Shown here in pieces: positions 12,383 through 25,400 of a stretch of DNA of 64,000 nt. Source of the DNA: Takifugu bimaculatus (lineage: Eukaryota > Chordata > Actinopteri > Tetraodontiformes > Tetraodontidae). Under the pieces are notes generated by a model, which worked only from the letters and a program-made list of their open reading frames with translations, was not told where the DNA came from and did not search any database. Within the stretch, counting starts at the first letter, position 1. Every line of letters starts with the position of its first letter. The DNA lies in contig CP034992.1 of NCBI GenBank assembly GCA_004026145.2, positions 2,680,927-2,744,926 on the forward strand. The letters are read 5' to 3'. A program made the position numbers and the translations under genes.

Positions 12383-14232
12383 TCAGTTAAGTCTTCCATC
12401 TGAGGCTGAGCAGGCTGGCTCCCCTTCCAGGCTGGAGCTTGGAATGTGGTGGTACTCCAAACCAGATCGGAGGGGGGTTATCCTGCCTCTGGCTCCACCC
12501 AGGGGATTAAAATCGGAAAGTTGGGATATATTAGACAGGTAAGTGGAGCAGGAGCGGCAGTCACACCCTGCTGGTTGCGTGGCGGCGTTAGGCGCAGTTG
12601 GACATTGGGTCGGCGTCGCCGCCGGCGCTCTGCGAGCACCCTCCCTCACAGTGTTCTTTAGGGAGACAAAGAAGGAAAAGGAGCATTATTTTATGCATCG
12701 GCGGCAGGAAATGCGTTGGAGACACCCAACAGACACGCACCTGCATCTTCATCTGGCAGCAAGAGGTGAGCTTGGCTGGGGTTTGGGCCGGGTCCCTCGG
12801 TACTGGTGCCCAGCTGCAGCTGCTTCATGTGGCGGATCACTGCTGTGGCGTTGAAAGCTTGCTGCAGAGCACAAATTAAACCCCCCATGAAACAAGCCCG
12901 ACATGGGCAGGACAGGGAGCTTCTCTTCAACGGCCAGAACAGTTCAATTATCCAACATTTGGTCAGAAAAAGAGGTCCTGGCGCAACGTGACGCTCTATT
13001 CGTCATGTTTACATTTCGATCCAGGAGGATAATAAATCAAAACCGCTGGCTAAGAGCGGAGGGCGGGATGTTCTTTCGTTCCTCCGGCAGCAATAAAAAA
13101 AATGTCCACTGCAGCAACGACTGAGGCAGGTGAATCCATGAATGTTCCTTTAAAAGAGGAACAATCCTGGGTCTGAAAGACTTCAAGATAAACAATCTGG
13201 GGGTGGGAAATTATCTGCAGTCCTCATGAGTCACCCACAAGCATGAGCTTGGTGCCAGTCCCAAGGGTTTGATATATGGTTTTAAGGAATTAAATCAAGA
13301 TCCATTCCTAAAACCTTAAACCAACAAAGCATGTCTTGGACTGACTCCTGATATTCAGACTTTCATCATTTCCCCGCGCTTGTCCAGGAGGAAACATATG
13401 GCAGAAATTAAGCATTTGAGACCATCCAAGGTCCAACTAGACTTGCCTTCCATTTGAGCTTCGCAAAATTCTTCTTGATCTGAGCGCTGATGGACTCGTG
13501 TATGTTCCTATCCAGAGCCGTGTCTCCCGCGATCCTGACAAACAGACGAGTGAGCAAACGCACTGTGAAGCTTAAACCCCCCCCAACAAAAACAGAGTAT
13601 TTGAGATGCTGAAACATGGTCAGAGAGGAGTAAAGTGTTGGTACCAGGGGTGCTGCAGGGCCTGCTCACAGGTGTAGCGTTTGTTGGGGTCCTTCTCCAT
13701 CAGGTGGACGATAAAATCTTTAGCTACAATTGAAGGAAAGAGTTGTTAATAAGATGAAGCTAAAGGAAAAGTGAAAGCAGAACTTTTTCCCCCCCTCGCA
13801 TAATAAGCTGCTTTTTTGGGGCTTTTGGAGCATCGTTGCAAAAGAAACAGGTAAATATTTATTTATGATGAGATGTTTGGAGGGTCGGGTCGTTTTTCTC
13901 TGGCCACAGTAACAGAACCCGCCGCCGCTCTCTCCAATGTGTACTTAACATTTTCTCCTGACCTCAAGTCTGAATTTGAATAGTTTTTAGGTTCCACGCC
14001 CGTTCTGGAAAAGTGTTCAACACGTACACACGTTGACCCGTATACATGGTAAAATACTGGGGGGTCAGGACCAGAAGAGGGTGAGACAGGTGAGGCAGAC
14101 ACGCTACCTGAGTCGGAGATGTCGTCCCAGTACGGAGAGTCAAACTCATATTGGGCCTTGATAATCTGTGCAAACAGGTTGGCGTCGCTCTCGTCGTAGA
14201 ATGGAGGGTAACCACACAGGCTGAGGGACACC

Positions 14233-14286
<54 letters not shown>

Positions 14287-15354
14287 GACACATGCTGTAC
14301 GCTTCATGGCTGATAAATTATCTTCTTATTTGTGTTCTGGACTTACAGAATGTAGGATATGACACCAATAGACCAGCAGTCCACAGTTTTGCTGTAGGGT
14401 ATCTGAGCCAAAACCTCAGGGGCTGAAGGAGGCGAAGACAGACAAGAGGGTTAATTCTTGGGTGTTCAGTTTGAAGCTGATCACGCCTCACTGATTACGC
14501 ATCACAACACTTCAGCTGGAATTTCCTTTTGGCCAAAATAACCACAAATATGCTGAAATGGTTCCCAACTTAAAATATTTATGTGATGGATTGACACAAC
14601 ACTACCTCCACCCTCGTATCCTTGGCCTGACTGGAAACAGATTTTTCACATTTGGCCTGTTTACCAACATATCCTGGCGTCCCGCAGGCCGTAGACATCA
14701 TGTTGTCCACCTCTTCGATTTTTGACAGCCCGAAGTCGCTGATCATGATCTTAGAATCTTCATCCATGCTGTAATACAGCAGATTTTCTGGCTGCAGCAA
14801 GGAGGCGCAGAAGAAAGTGGCGTAAATATAATCTGTAAATCAGGCATCTCCACCACATACAATATTAAATGTAATATCTTAAAGACACAAAACACATTTC
14901 AAAGTAAAGGTTATTGTGTTGGGGGGTCAAATGTGTTCTCCCAGACTGACCTTGAGGTCTCTGTGGATGATGCCTATGTCATGGAGGTATTTGACAGCGT
15001 CTAAAACCTGCTGGATGAGCTTACTGGCATCCTTCTCCGTGTAGAAGCCCTTAGCTATGATCCGATCAAAGAGCTCCCCGCCAGACACCCTGGACAAGAG
15101 AGGACAGCAGCTGCAAGATCAGCTGGAATGACACAAATAAAAACAACTTGCTGCTGTGACAAACACTGAAGCAAAGTTTGTATAGTGCGCGAGGGTGTGT
15201 CCCTGCGTGTTCGTGCTGTTTATTGTGTGTTTTAAGTGTCCATTTTAATTGCGACGCTTTAATTTCCTCGTCCACCACCAGGGGGAGACATTTATCTACA
15301 TAAAACTTCTCTTTTGTTTGAGTCGAACCCAAACCCAAGTTGGGGTTGGAGGAA

Positions 15355-15405
<51 letters not shown>

Positions 15406-17443
15406 CATAAACAGGCAACAAAAAAGACCCCCCCCCTCAACATAATTTATTTCATTGATTGTCAATGGACCTGTGACAAATGCATAAACGTAGCAGTCAA
15501 TAGCGTTCCTGATCCCGCTGACATTTGGGTTCGGGCTGAGGTGGGTGGGGAGATGACAGGCTGCAGGTGTGAAGTAGAACTCCCCCACTAGCACGGCTCA
15601 GCGTTTGCTCGCGTGCATCCATATGTCATATGTACCTGCTGCGCGTCGTTCACGGCACGTGACACGCAATGTGTGGGAAACAGAAAGCATCGGCACGAAG
15701 GGGAAAAAAGATCAGGCTAAACCCACACACCCATACTCACAGTTGCATGACAAGGTAGCGGTGTGATTTGCTCTCAAAGAGATCTTCCAGGGAAACGATG
15801 TTGGGATGTTTGATCCTGCATCAGAACAGAAAGAATGAATGCAGCAGATCAAATGTGCACCTTTGAAATTTAGAATCAGCCCCACTGCAAAAATCCACTT
15901 CCCACTTTGACAGCGACTCCCTAAATGGTCAAACGCGGGTTTCTGAGACTCGTGTGTGCAGATGTGAGAAGACGATCCGCGACCTCTGTGTTCTGCTTTT
16001 GGCCTGAGCAGCGTGTGGATGGCGTAACAGCGACACCGCCTCTCCCGTCAAAGACGCAAAGCCAAAGCCAGGAGAAAATATCATCAGTCCAATAAACTCA
16101 GCAGGATGCACAACCTTTGCCATGGCGACCCACTCTGCCTGTGCGCCTGGGCAGGTTTGTCAGGGTTGTCAGAGGCGCTTCTCGGCGTGATTGTCAGCTT
16201 CGGTAAATAGCACAGGGCGGCGAGCCACGGGCTGACCTCTGTCAACACCTGAGGGTGTCAAAGGGCAACGTAGACGTCAGGAGGAAAAAGGAGGAATCGA
16301 TCACAAATCCAGGCTGTCGCCCTTTCTTCTTCTTTCACAGCTTCAGCTTTCAACAGTTTAATGTATTATTTACATATTAGCTTTCTTCCTCGCTCGAGGT
16401 GAACTCGGAGTGGGAAAAACCTCCTAGTGATGGTTTCCCATGAAACTCTGGCTCAGTAGTGTGATTAGTCACCATAGTTGCATATTTTAGTGTTTTTGGG
16501 GGGGATCAAATGAACAGTTACATGATGCTGTCATGTGGATAATTGTTCTGCAGCTAATTACCTGCGGCATTTCTGCCTTAAACACACCGAGATCTCAAGA
16601 GGCAAAGGAGCTAATTAGAAGCCTCAGAGATTCAGTTCCTTACGTTAAGACACAGGAAAAATGACTTTATGTGGCTTTAAAACTGGAAAAAAGTCAAGGC
16701 GGTTGCTTCTGATGTCATTAACCAGGAACACAAGAGCTTTGTGGAATTAATGTCCTAAGCATTTTTACCCCCCCCTGCAAAAAACAAACAAACAAACAAA
16801 CAAAACGTAATATGAGAAGAACATGAGCCATTTGTGATTTTTGTGATTTTTGTTTTTCTCTCAGTTAACCATTAGCTGCTAACCAACATGCGCCGCGCTC
16901 ATTCCACCACCTTCACCTCAGGATGGATCATGGCAGCATATATCGGCTTCAATTGTGTCCTGGGTAACCCAGGCAACAGGAGCTCTAAAAATAACTTGGG
17001 AACGAGTGTAGACAGCCATTTTAACCAGGGTCTGTAGTTCCTCACATCCTCAGAGAAACGTGTCTGAATGGCCTCAACAGTGAGCACCCCGAGTGCGGAG
17101 GTCAGAGGTCCAGCGGAGGTCCTGCTATAAATCAGTTACATCTCAAACGGCTGTTAGACACCAGCCAGTAGAGTTTAAGTAAAAACTTTTTGTGGAAACT
17201 AGAGGTTTAAAAGCAAACTCTATTAAGAGAGCGATGCTTTTCCCCCCCAGAATGAACGGAAATAAGCTGCAAGGTCCATCTAATGTGGTGCTGCCCATCG
17301 ATCCAGCTTTATCGACAGTGCGCGCCAACACATTCGTTCCAGAAATGGAGCCTAATTAAAACTTGGGTGTATATAAAATCCAATCATGTGCTAAATGGAA
17401 TGGTTATACTGGGGCGTTTAACAGCATTCAGTACCGTCCTCGA

Positions 17444-17480
<37 letters not shown>

Positions 17481-20400
17481 TGTGTGTCGGGTTACTGCAG
17501 CATCTACGGTATTGTGCATGCCTGGATACCGTCTATAGTACGCGTGATTTCCGTGTCATGTGACACAACGGACACGCTGCGGAGCCGACGATGCAGCAAT
17601 GAAAAATTTACATTTCTTGACGCTGGGGTGTAGGAATTTCAAACGCATTTGCATCGAAGCTTCCGTGTGAAGCACTTTTAACGGCAAAGTAAATAAGGGC
17701 TCAATGTTATTTCACGCTGTTGAACTTTTCAACAATCACAAACGCTTCCGCCTTTAGCATATTGAGATAAGCTTCTTATTCTACACTCGGCCATGCTTGT
17801 GACTGTAAGTGACACCTGTAATCAAAGAGGAGTTAAGCAGGATTGATTTATATCACAATGTCAACGAACTCAAGAGTGACCATGAAGGGATCTCTAATCT
17901 GGCTTACTTTTGCAGGACGGCGACCTCGTTCTCGATGCTGTTTTCCTTGCCTTTTAAAGCCTTCTTTTGGATGCACTTGATGGCCACTAACCTCTTGGTT
18001 TTCTTCTCCTCGGCCAGGAACACCTCGGAGAACGCGCCCCTGAAAAACAAACACAGGGGTCAGTCTGGTCGGACATCTGTCTTCGAGTGTTTGGGAGAAG
18101 CTTCCACATGCCTGCCCAACACCGTGGGGCAAAAGAGGAACAAACCCCAGCTTTACAGTTGGAATAGTTTAACATCCTGCGTCTGAGGGGCCATGGAAAC
18201 TGTAGCTGTGTTTATTTTTAACTTCAGCTTCTGTCTGCCAGCCACGCCGAGGACTCGACAGATGCACAGAAATTAATCAACGATGTTTCACTTAGATAGC
18301 TTAGAGCCAGAAAAAAGGGAGAGAACGCTCCAGCTGGCCTTGGTTCTTCTTGTGAGGGTTCTTCTGAACCCAGGCAGAAGCCACGGGACACACCAGAATG
18401 GGCTGCTCACCTTAAATACCCTGGGAAAATCAGATTAGTCTGACCCCAGCATGCGCTCCAAGAGTGTGCGCTCAGCTTCTTTGACTGTTCAACCACATGA
18501 CGGACCGCAAATATTCAAAAATGTGATTGATTTGTGTTATTTATAGAACTGTGATGTATCTGTCCAGGCTGTATTCCTGCCTCTCGCTGGAAGGGAGGCT
18601 GGATGGATAATTACAGGATTTAATGTTTTATTATTTCAATCTTCAGATATGACCACCGTATTTATGTTTCAAGAATGATTAACATTAAAAAAACATAATT
18701 TTCTTTTTTGGTTTGTTTTTGATTATTTAGGCTGCTAAAACAACATTGACTGAACACTTTATTATTACAGAGCAGCTTATCTTAACAAATGACATAGTTT
18801 TTTGGATTTTTTTTTAGCCTGCACTAAAAATGTCACATAATACCTCCTACAGCACAGCTTTCTGTCACTGTTTATGGTATCTGTTTAACGGTATCGGTTT
18901 CCATAACAACTAAAGTAAATATTGGAAAACAAGTGAAGCAAAAGAAGGGACATGTTTGGGATTTTCCCATGACCACTTGAGGCAGACGTTTCTTAAGGCT
19001 GCTGGTCTCTTGGAAGAGATCCAGAGATTTTGACTGTGATCCAAAGCTACAGAAGTTCACGTTGACAGCATCCGGGGATCTGAGCCAAAGGTCACGCCCG
19101 ACAGCAAAAAAAAATGAGGAAACGTGGTGCAAACATGGGCCACAAAACCATGATATGGAGAACCATGTAGTCCAAGCTGACTTAAATAGGCCTGTTGATG
19201 CGATGGTATCCATCTTACTTCCTGTTTTACTTTAACATCCATATTTTTGCTTCTACTCCATTTTATCACGCCCACTGTTGGATGAAGTCCTTCTTGCGGG
19301 CGAATGGATCCTCCAGTGTATAGAAAACTATTCCAGTAATTAACCCCATTGTGGAACCCTACAAACATGACCTCTTGGTATGCTTTGGAGGCCAGAACCG
19401 CATATTTACATCCCAAAAGGAAACTAAAGTAAGCGTTCACATTTGGTGTATTTTAAGTCGGAGTTCTGGGGAAAGAGGCAGGAAAGCAAGCTCTGAAATA
19501 TAACTCACGATGATGCCTCAGAATGAAGGACCCATTCCCAGTTACCCTTCCATGGACTGATATAATGGCAGAATTAATTCAGAATTAGTTCTTTTTTTAT
19601 TGACGGCAGGATGGAAATGCTTTTATGTCTTTGACAATTAAAACACTGATTTCTTTTTATAGTTTGTCTTAACAGCATCACTCGCGCAGTTGTAGTTTTT
19701 ACAGGGAGTTTGTGTGTGAGGTCTCTACAAAGACAGACGCCATAAAGCCAGATGTGATAAGGGCCAGACTAAGGTTTGGTTTACTGTTACCTGATGACTC
19801 AATGCAAAGATTCATCATCCCTAAAAGACAAGTTTTCCTCACGTAACCAAATACCTCCCTCAAATGTTCAGACAGAGCCGCCCAATAAACTACGGTTTGA
19901 TTACTCCTGGCTGACAGGGGGAATCTCAGCGGCCAAATGTGCACGTGTTTGCGTGTGCACAGAATGCAGCTTGACCCGAGAGTTTGGAGATACTTTATCA
20001 GCTGCGTAAACGAGGCCTGAGTGCCTCCGTGTTGACGTGGACAGAAAAGAACTCTTTTGAAGGACACGACCAGGCTTCCTCACTTATCTGAATGTGGCTT
20101 TTTTTTAAATTCATTTTGTACTTTTATACCCATCCTGTGTGTGAACCAGCAGCAACAGGAATAATTCTCAGGAACTGGCAGCTAAATTCAACCTACATCC
20201 AAACTAAAAAAGGCCTCTATAGAAGAAAACTATCTGTGCAGGAAGGAGTGACTTGCATGTGTTTACCTTACTCTATACAGTCTTTACATCCACTTATGGA
20301 CTGGAAACTGCTGCTCTAGTGTTTCTGAGACTTTTCTAAGCTTTTAAATTTGACTTCTATTGATTTCAGTGCTGAAGATGGAAGCAATAAATAAAGACTT

Positions 20401-22413
20401 TTCAGGTGGGATCAATTATAGGTGCACTGTAGAGTCTGTTGTCTTCCGAACTGCAGCATTAGCTAAAACAGAACACCCGGATGACCTCAGGTCAGATTCA
20501 CTCCACATCTATAAGCATTTGTCTATATTGTGCCTCTGAAATGAGCTGCCTCAGCTGTTTCCGCTGTTTTTCTTTGTGGCAACTCCCAGCTCGGTTAGTC
20601 AAACTAACAATGATCCCCGGAGAGCGTTTGCAGTCGAATCTCAGCACGTTAAAGTGCCACACAAAGGCCGTGATGTTTGGCAGGACCAGAGCCATGTGGA
20701 GGAGGACGTCGCGGCAGATTCCAGTCCAGCAGCTGGAGGATGGAGCTGACATTCTCCATGCACCCACTGACAGGCAGAGCGGCTCTGAGGAGGTTTCACA
20801 CGCCACTTTTCTCAAACAACGGCCAACTGTTGCAAAGTGTCCGTCCCATTGTCTTCTTTCTAGCCTCTTACGCTGCCCCAATGTTTACAATGTAAATATT
20901 TATGATCGTAAGGCATTAAAGCATCTGAAGCCCTCTCAGAGTCTTGCTCCCACTTCAAACATGAGCTGCAAACACAACATTCAACACTTCCCCATGTGGC
21001 CATACAAAACACACTTTTGACTGAAGACCAGAAGTGTGTTTAACATGCAATCGATTGTGGAAAAGCCTCCACCAAGCAAACTATGAAAGGCCCATTACAG
21101 CAGGACAAAAGTAAAGAACACTTTAAAGCTGCTCGCGACAAACAGTGGATCTAGGCTGCAAGGTAAACAAACATGTTTGCTGAGCTTTTCCTGTTCCATA
21201 CAGGATCTTCTTATCACCGCCAGGGGAGCCGCATTCATGGAGGAGGACAAGTGCGAGAACAAGACAACCAAACCAAGCTCCCAACATTGCTGGGCGTATT
21301 CGCCTCCACTCGCTATGCAAATACTCCGAGCGTAGACAAGCATCAGCGCGTGCACGGCAAACAGTGAAAGAAGACAAGACTCTCGTGACAAGTTGCTCTC
21401 ATTAAAGGCAACAACAGCGCGTCGTTCAGGGTTCCGGCAACACAAAATCCAGGGCATTAGGCTGTCAAACACTAATGAATATGTGTGTCAGTTTCCTCCC
21501 TCACAGCAAACACACATCATGCAAGCGGATCCTGCTCAGCCGCATTCCCCCACCCCACCACCACTCACAATTTTCAAGGAACCGTGCAATCTGTCCTGGT
21601 GAGAACTTTGGCAGGAAGCTACAGAAGCAGATGATAAAGTGGTAGCTGTGGAAAGGTCGGAGGGACAGAGGAGGGACACCGAGGACGACCATCTGGTCCG
21701 ATCAGAGCCGAGAGACGCCCAACTGCGATTCTGGCTCCCAAACACAGAAAGACCATCTTTGCTCTGTGGGCCTTCCAAACACGCAGTTCTGCAGCATGGA
21801 ACCACATTTCCTCTCCTCACCTGACAACATTTACAACACGGACGTTACACTGTGCACACTTGGTCCTTTAATGCGGTACTATAAAGTGTGTGACAGGTAC
21901 AGAAATACCTCTGAAGAGATTAGGCTGCATAATTCAGACAGCTTGTGGATTACCGTTTCAGTGGGAAACATAAACCAGCATCAGTCCTTGTGTGCTAACA
22001 AAGGTCAAACCAGCCCGGCTGCAGCCGCAAAATGTCGACCGAGGATGTGCCTCATCGGAGGAGGTTGGAAATTGCCTGCGTGCACCTCTTGACCCACTGA
22101 GCGAGTTCGTCTGAAGTCAACGGAAGCGAAAACTCAAAATTCAAATTTTACACCGCTGGGGGGGGGGGACTTTAAAACACACGATTAAACCCTCAGAAAA
22201 TGGCACCGCAGATTGTGCGGGAGCTGTAAGAGCACGCTTCCCCGAGGATTTCAAAGAGCCAAAACTGAAGAACAGCCGCAGAGAAGGAGTCATATGTGGA
22301 CAGCTTGACAGAAATATGGGCAGTTTGACAAAATAATAGGAGAGAGAGGAGGTATGAAGGCGTTTATTACAAGTCTGCATGTGTACTTCGAAATGAAAAG
22401 GTTTGAATTGTGA

Positions 22414-22449
<36 letters not shown>

Positions 22450-25400
22450 GTGTGTGTGTTTTCCAGGAACAGCAGGCCATGCCATGCTAAGCTGTGCTGT
22501 GCTGAGACGCAGCCTTTTGTTGGATTTAGGTCAGGGTTGGACCGAGGGGCCGGGATGCCGTAATCTGGGATGAATATTCCGGATTGGGTCATTTTTCTCA
22601 CACGGGGGCTGAAGGCTCGGCTCTGGTCCACCAGACTGGACAACAAAACGGATCACTTGGGGAAACACATGCATTTATTAGGCATTTTGTAGCGTCTAAT
22701 ACACAGAGGGAGGGAGCGGCGGGCCACAAGTCTTACCCCTGCGTCCTGGTCGGACTTATTGCTACCTAAGAGAATTATGAGTGCGTGACACAATAACGTG
22801 TTGTCCTGTACTTCCAGTTCCACTGAGACTTCTTAGTGACATCTTGTCCCGCAGCTTAGAGACCCGGAGGCTAAAAGATGATTAGATGGCGCCGTAATAT
22901 GAAAAAAAAAAAAGGTATCAAAAGCTTTAAATGGCGAGGAGCTGAGGCGGAGAGTGAGGGAGGAGCGCAGATACAGCAAGATGAAAAATAGATGAGGCGG
23001 GACAGCTCTCACGCTGGGAGACTCATCTGCTCCATAAAAGGTGGCTGTTTTGTTTTTGAACCAGGTTGTTGCTCGTCACTCTGGATTGATCCGTCTTGGA
23101 ATCGGTGCACAAGCGCGTGAATAATGACGAAGCGACCGGAATAGTGCCTGAACGATTGTTAGTGGAAGGATTAAAGTTCCAAAACTGAAAATCCCCTAAT
23201 TGGGATGGAGAGCAACACCACATGAAAACCATCACAGACAACCTTGTCAGTACAAAAGCATCAATCAGGTTAAGATTTGCAACCTCGGCAGCGGTTGGCG
23301 TTAAGACTTGTGTAATAGAGGAAGGATGGTTGTCCAACAACACACAAAGGAAAAGGTTCCTCTTTCAACTGGAGGACTGTGTCCCAGCCCATTAACAGCC
23401 CGGTCAATGGTTGAAGCCCAGCAGGCAGCGGTGGGTGCGTCTCATCGACCGTCTGGGCTCTGGTATAAAAGTCAAAATACCAGTGATTCTGGCCTAACAA
23501 GGAATTCTTGGGAGGGAATACTGGAGCAAAAGAAGAGTTATTTATTAAACATATCATAGGCAAGAATCAATGGAAGCTAACAGCTAATCTAACCAGGGCA
23601 GGGCCTACTGGGTCACTGCCCCAAATACGCCCCAGAGCGAGGTGAGGCCGATCCATCAGGCATATTGATTATAAATGATTACACCCACGCTGTCCCTACT
23701 CTGGGCCTCTACCTCCTCCCGGTTTTGCGAGGCACTCCGGAATGAAACGCAAGGAATTTCCTCCCTAGCTAGCTCCCGGTGTGAGAGCGGGCATAGCCGT
23801 GGAAAAAAAATAGAGCATTTCTGACTGTCTTTTGATTCCTGTTGTCGATAACATTGTGATGCGAGCAGTGCGGCGAGGAGACAGCTGGAAACAGTCAGAA
23901 AGCAGGCGAGAGACAGAGAGAGAGAGAAATGAAAAGGGAATGAAAGCCGAAGAGGATTTGAGCTGATCCCGTTTGTGTGCCATTAATTCCCATCTGCTTT
24001 GATTACAAAACATGTGGCCACAGCTGGATTCTCAGGCCAGTAGAACACCACAAGACCCGAACCCGTGTTTGTGCCACAGAAGACTTCCATGTGAAAGAAC
24101 TCAATTCCTGTGAGAACCAATTAATGACGTCCGCTCAGCCACAAATCGCGACGTCTATCCCAAACGAAGCGTCTTTACCCCGGAACCTTACAAACTTTTT
24201 TCCCCCCCGTTTTGCTAAAGCGGACGAGGAACCCGCCAAGCACAGGCACCGCTTTGTGGATTATAAATAGCAGATCAAAAAACTTTGTTTCCATAGAGAC
24301 TGTTTGAGTCCATTATGGAAAGTGTTTCCTGTTGTTACCACGACGACAATCCGGCAATGTCAAATGAATGTGGCGCACAGCTGAGTGATGCGGTAGGCTG
24401 GCGATCTCTCAATAAACAAGCTCAGGTGTCAAGGAGGGGGAAGGAGGAGGAACAGAAGGATGAGGGAGAGACGACAGGGAACAGATGGGACTCTTTCCTC
24501 CAGGTTTCTCCTGCGTTTATCCTTTTTTCCATCATGGAACCAACGATCAAAGACTTTAGATTAACGAAACGTTACTGACCAATCAACCATTTTCCAGCCT
24601 TTTCCGTTAGGGGGTCTAGCATCTGACCTCCTATCCAAACCATCAGAACATCAAAGCAATGGGCTCCTTTGCTTCAATCCCTCACTTTGGCTCTGTCGTC
24701 ACTACATGAAGCCACTGCAGAGTTCACGCGACATGTGTCATTTCTGTTCAGGTTTCTGTATTTTTAAGAGCTGCCGGCTCCACCAGCTCTTCTGACAAAC
24801 CTTCTCAGCCTGCCCGGCAGCCCCGGCGATGCGTTCTGAAGGGGCTAATTGTGGTTTGGTGAAATCTGAAGATAGGTTTCGGTTTCAGGCAGGTGTTTAT
24901 ACAGCTAAATCCTAAGCTAACAAGGATGTGGGTGTGTGTACAAGGTGCATCACGACAGACACCTTCAATAAACAGGCGGTCTAATGACAGCGATTATGAT
25001 GAAGCATCATGAAGATTAAAAGGCTCATTGACTTAAGCGTTGCATGCTAAAACTTCAGAATGATGACAAATATATGGGAAAAATGGGGAACAGGTACATC
25101 TACCCAGGAGGCCAGTGGGAAGGTTATTTCTTGGTGATGGAATGTTCCACATGGCTGGTCCCATAATTGCTTTTACAGCTTATATTGTTCAAATTATTTA
25201 GAAATGGACCTATTATGTGCACCTCTTGTCTGATTCTTCGCTGTTTGGGATTACTTTGATCTTTCTGTGGTTGGCCTTTGCTATATATCTGGTTTTAACG
25301 AACTGTTCACCAAAGAGGAGTGGTCTACATCTCTGACCTTTGTACCTTTGTTCTGAAGGTCTGATAAGTGACCCAGGGTCCTTGGAAAGTGGGGTAAGGA

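Larger units (their letters stand above)
15816..17907 (-). other. camk1 intron 2, 2.1 kb
   Basis: Bounded by a GTAAGC donor at 17907-17902 and a CAG acceptor at 15818-15816. It contains an AAAC repeat at about 16783-16805 and the CA/TG array at 17444-17487. I see no other gene in it. Confidence 0.7.
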
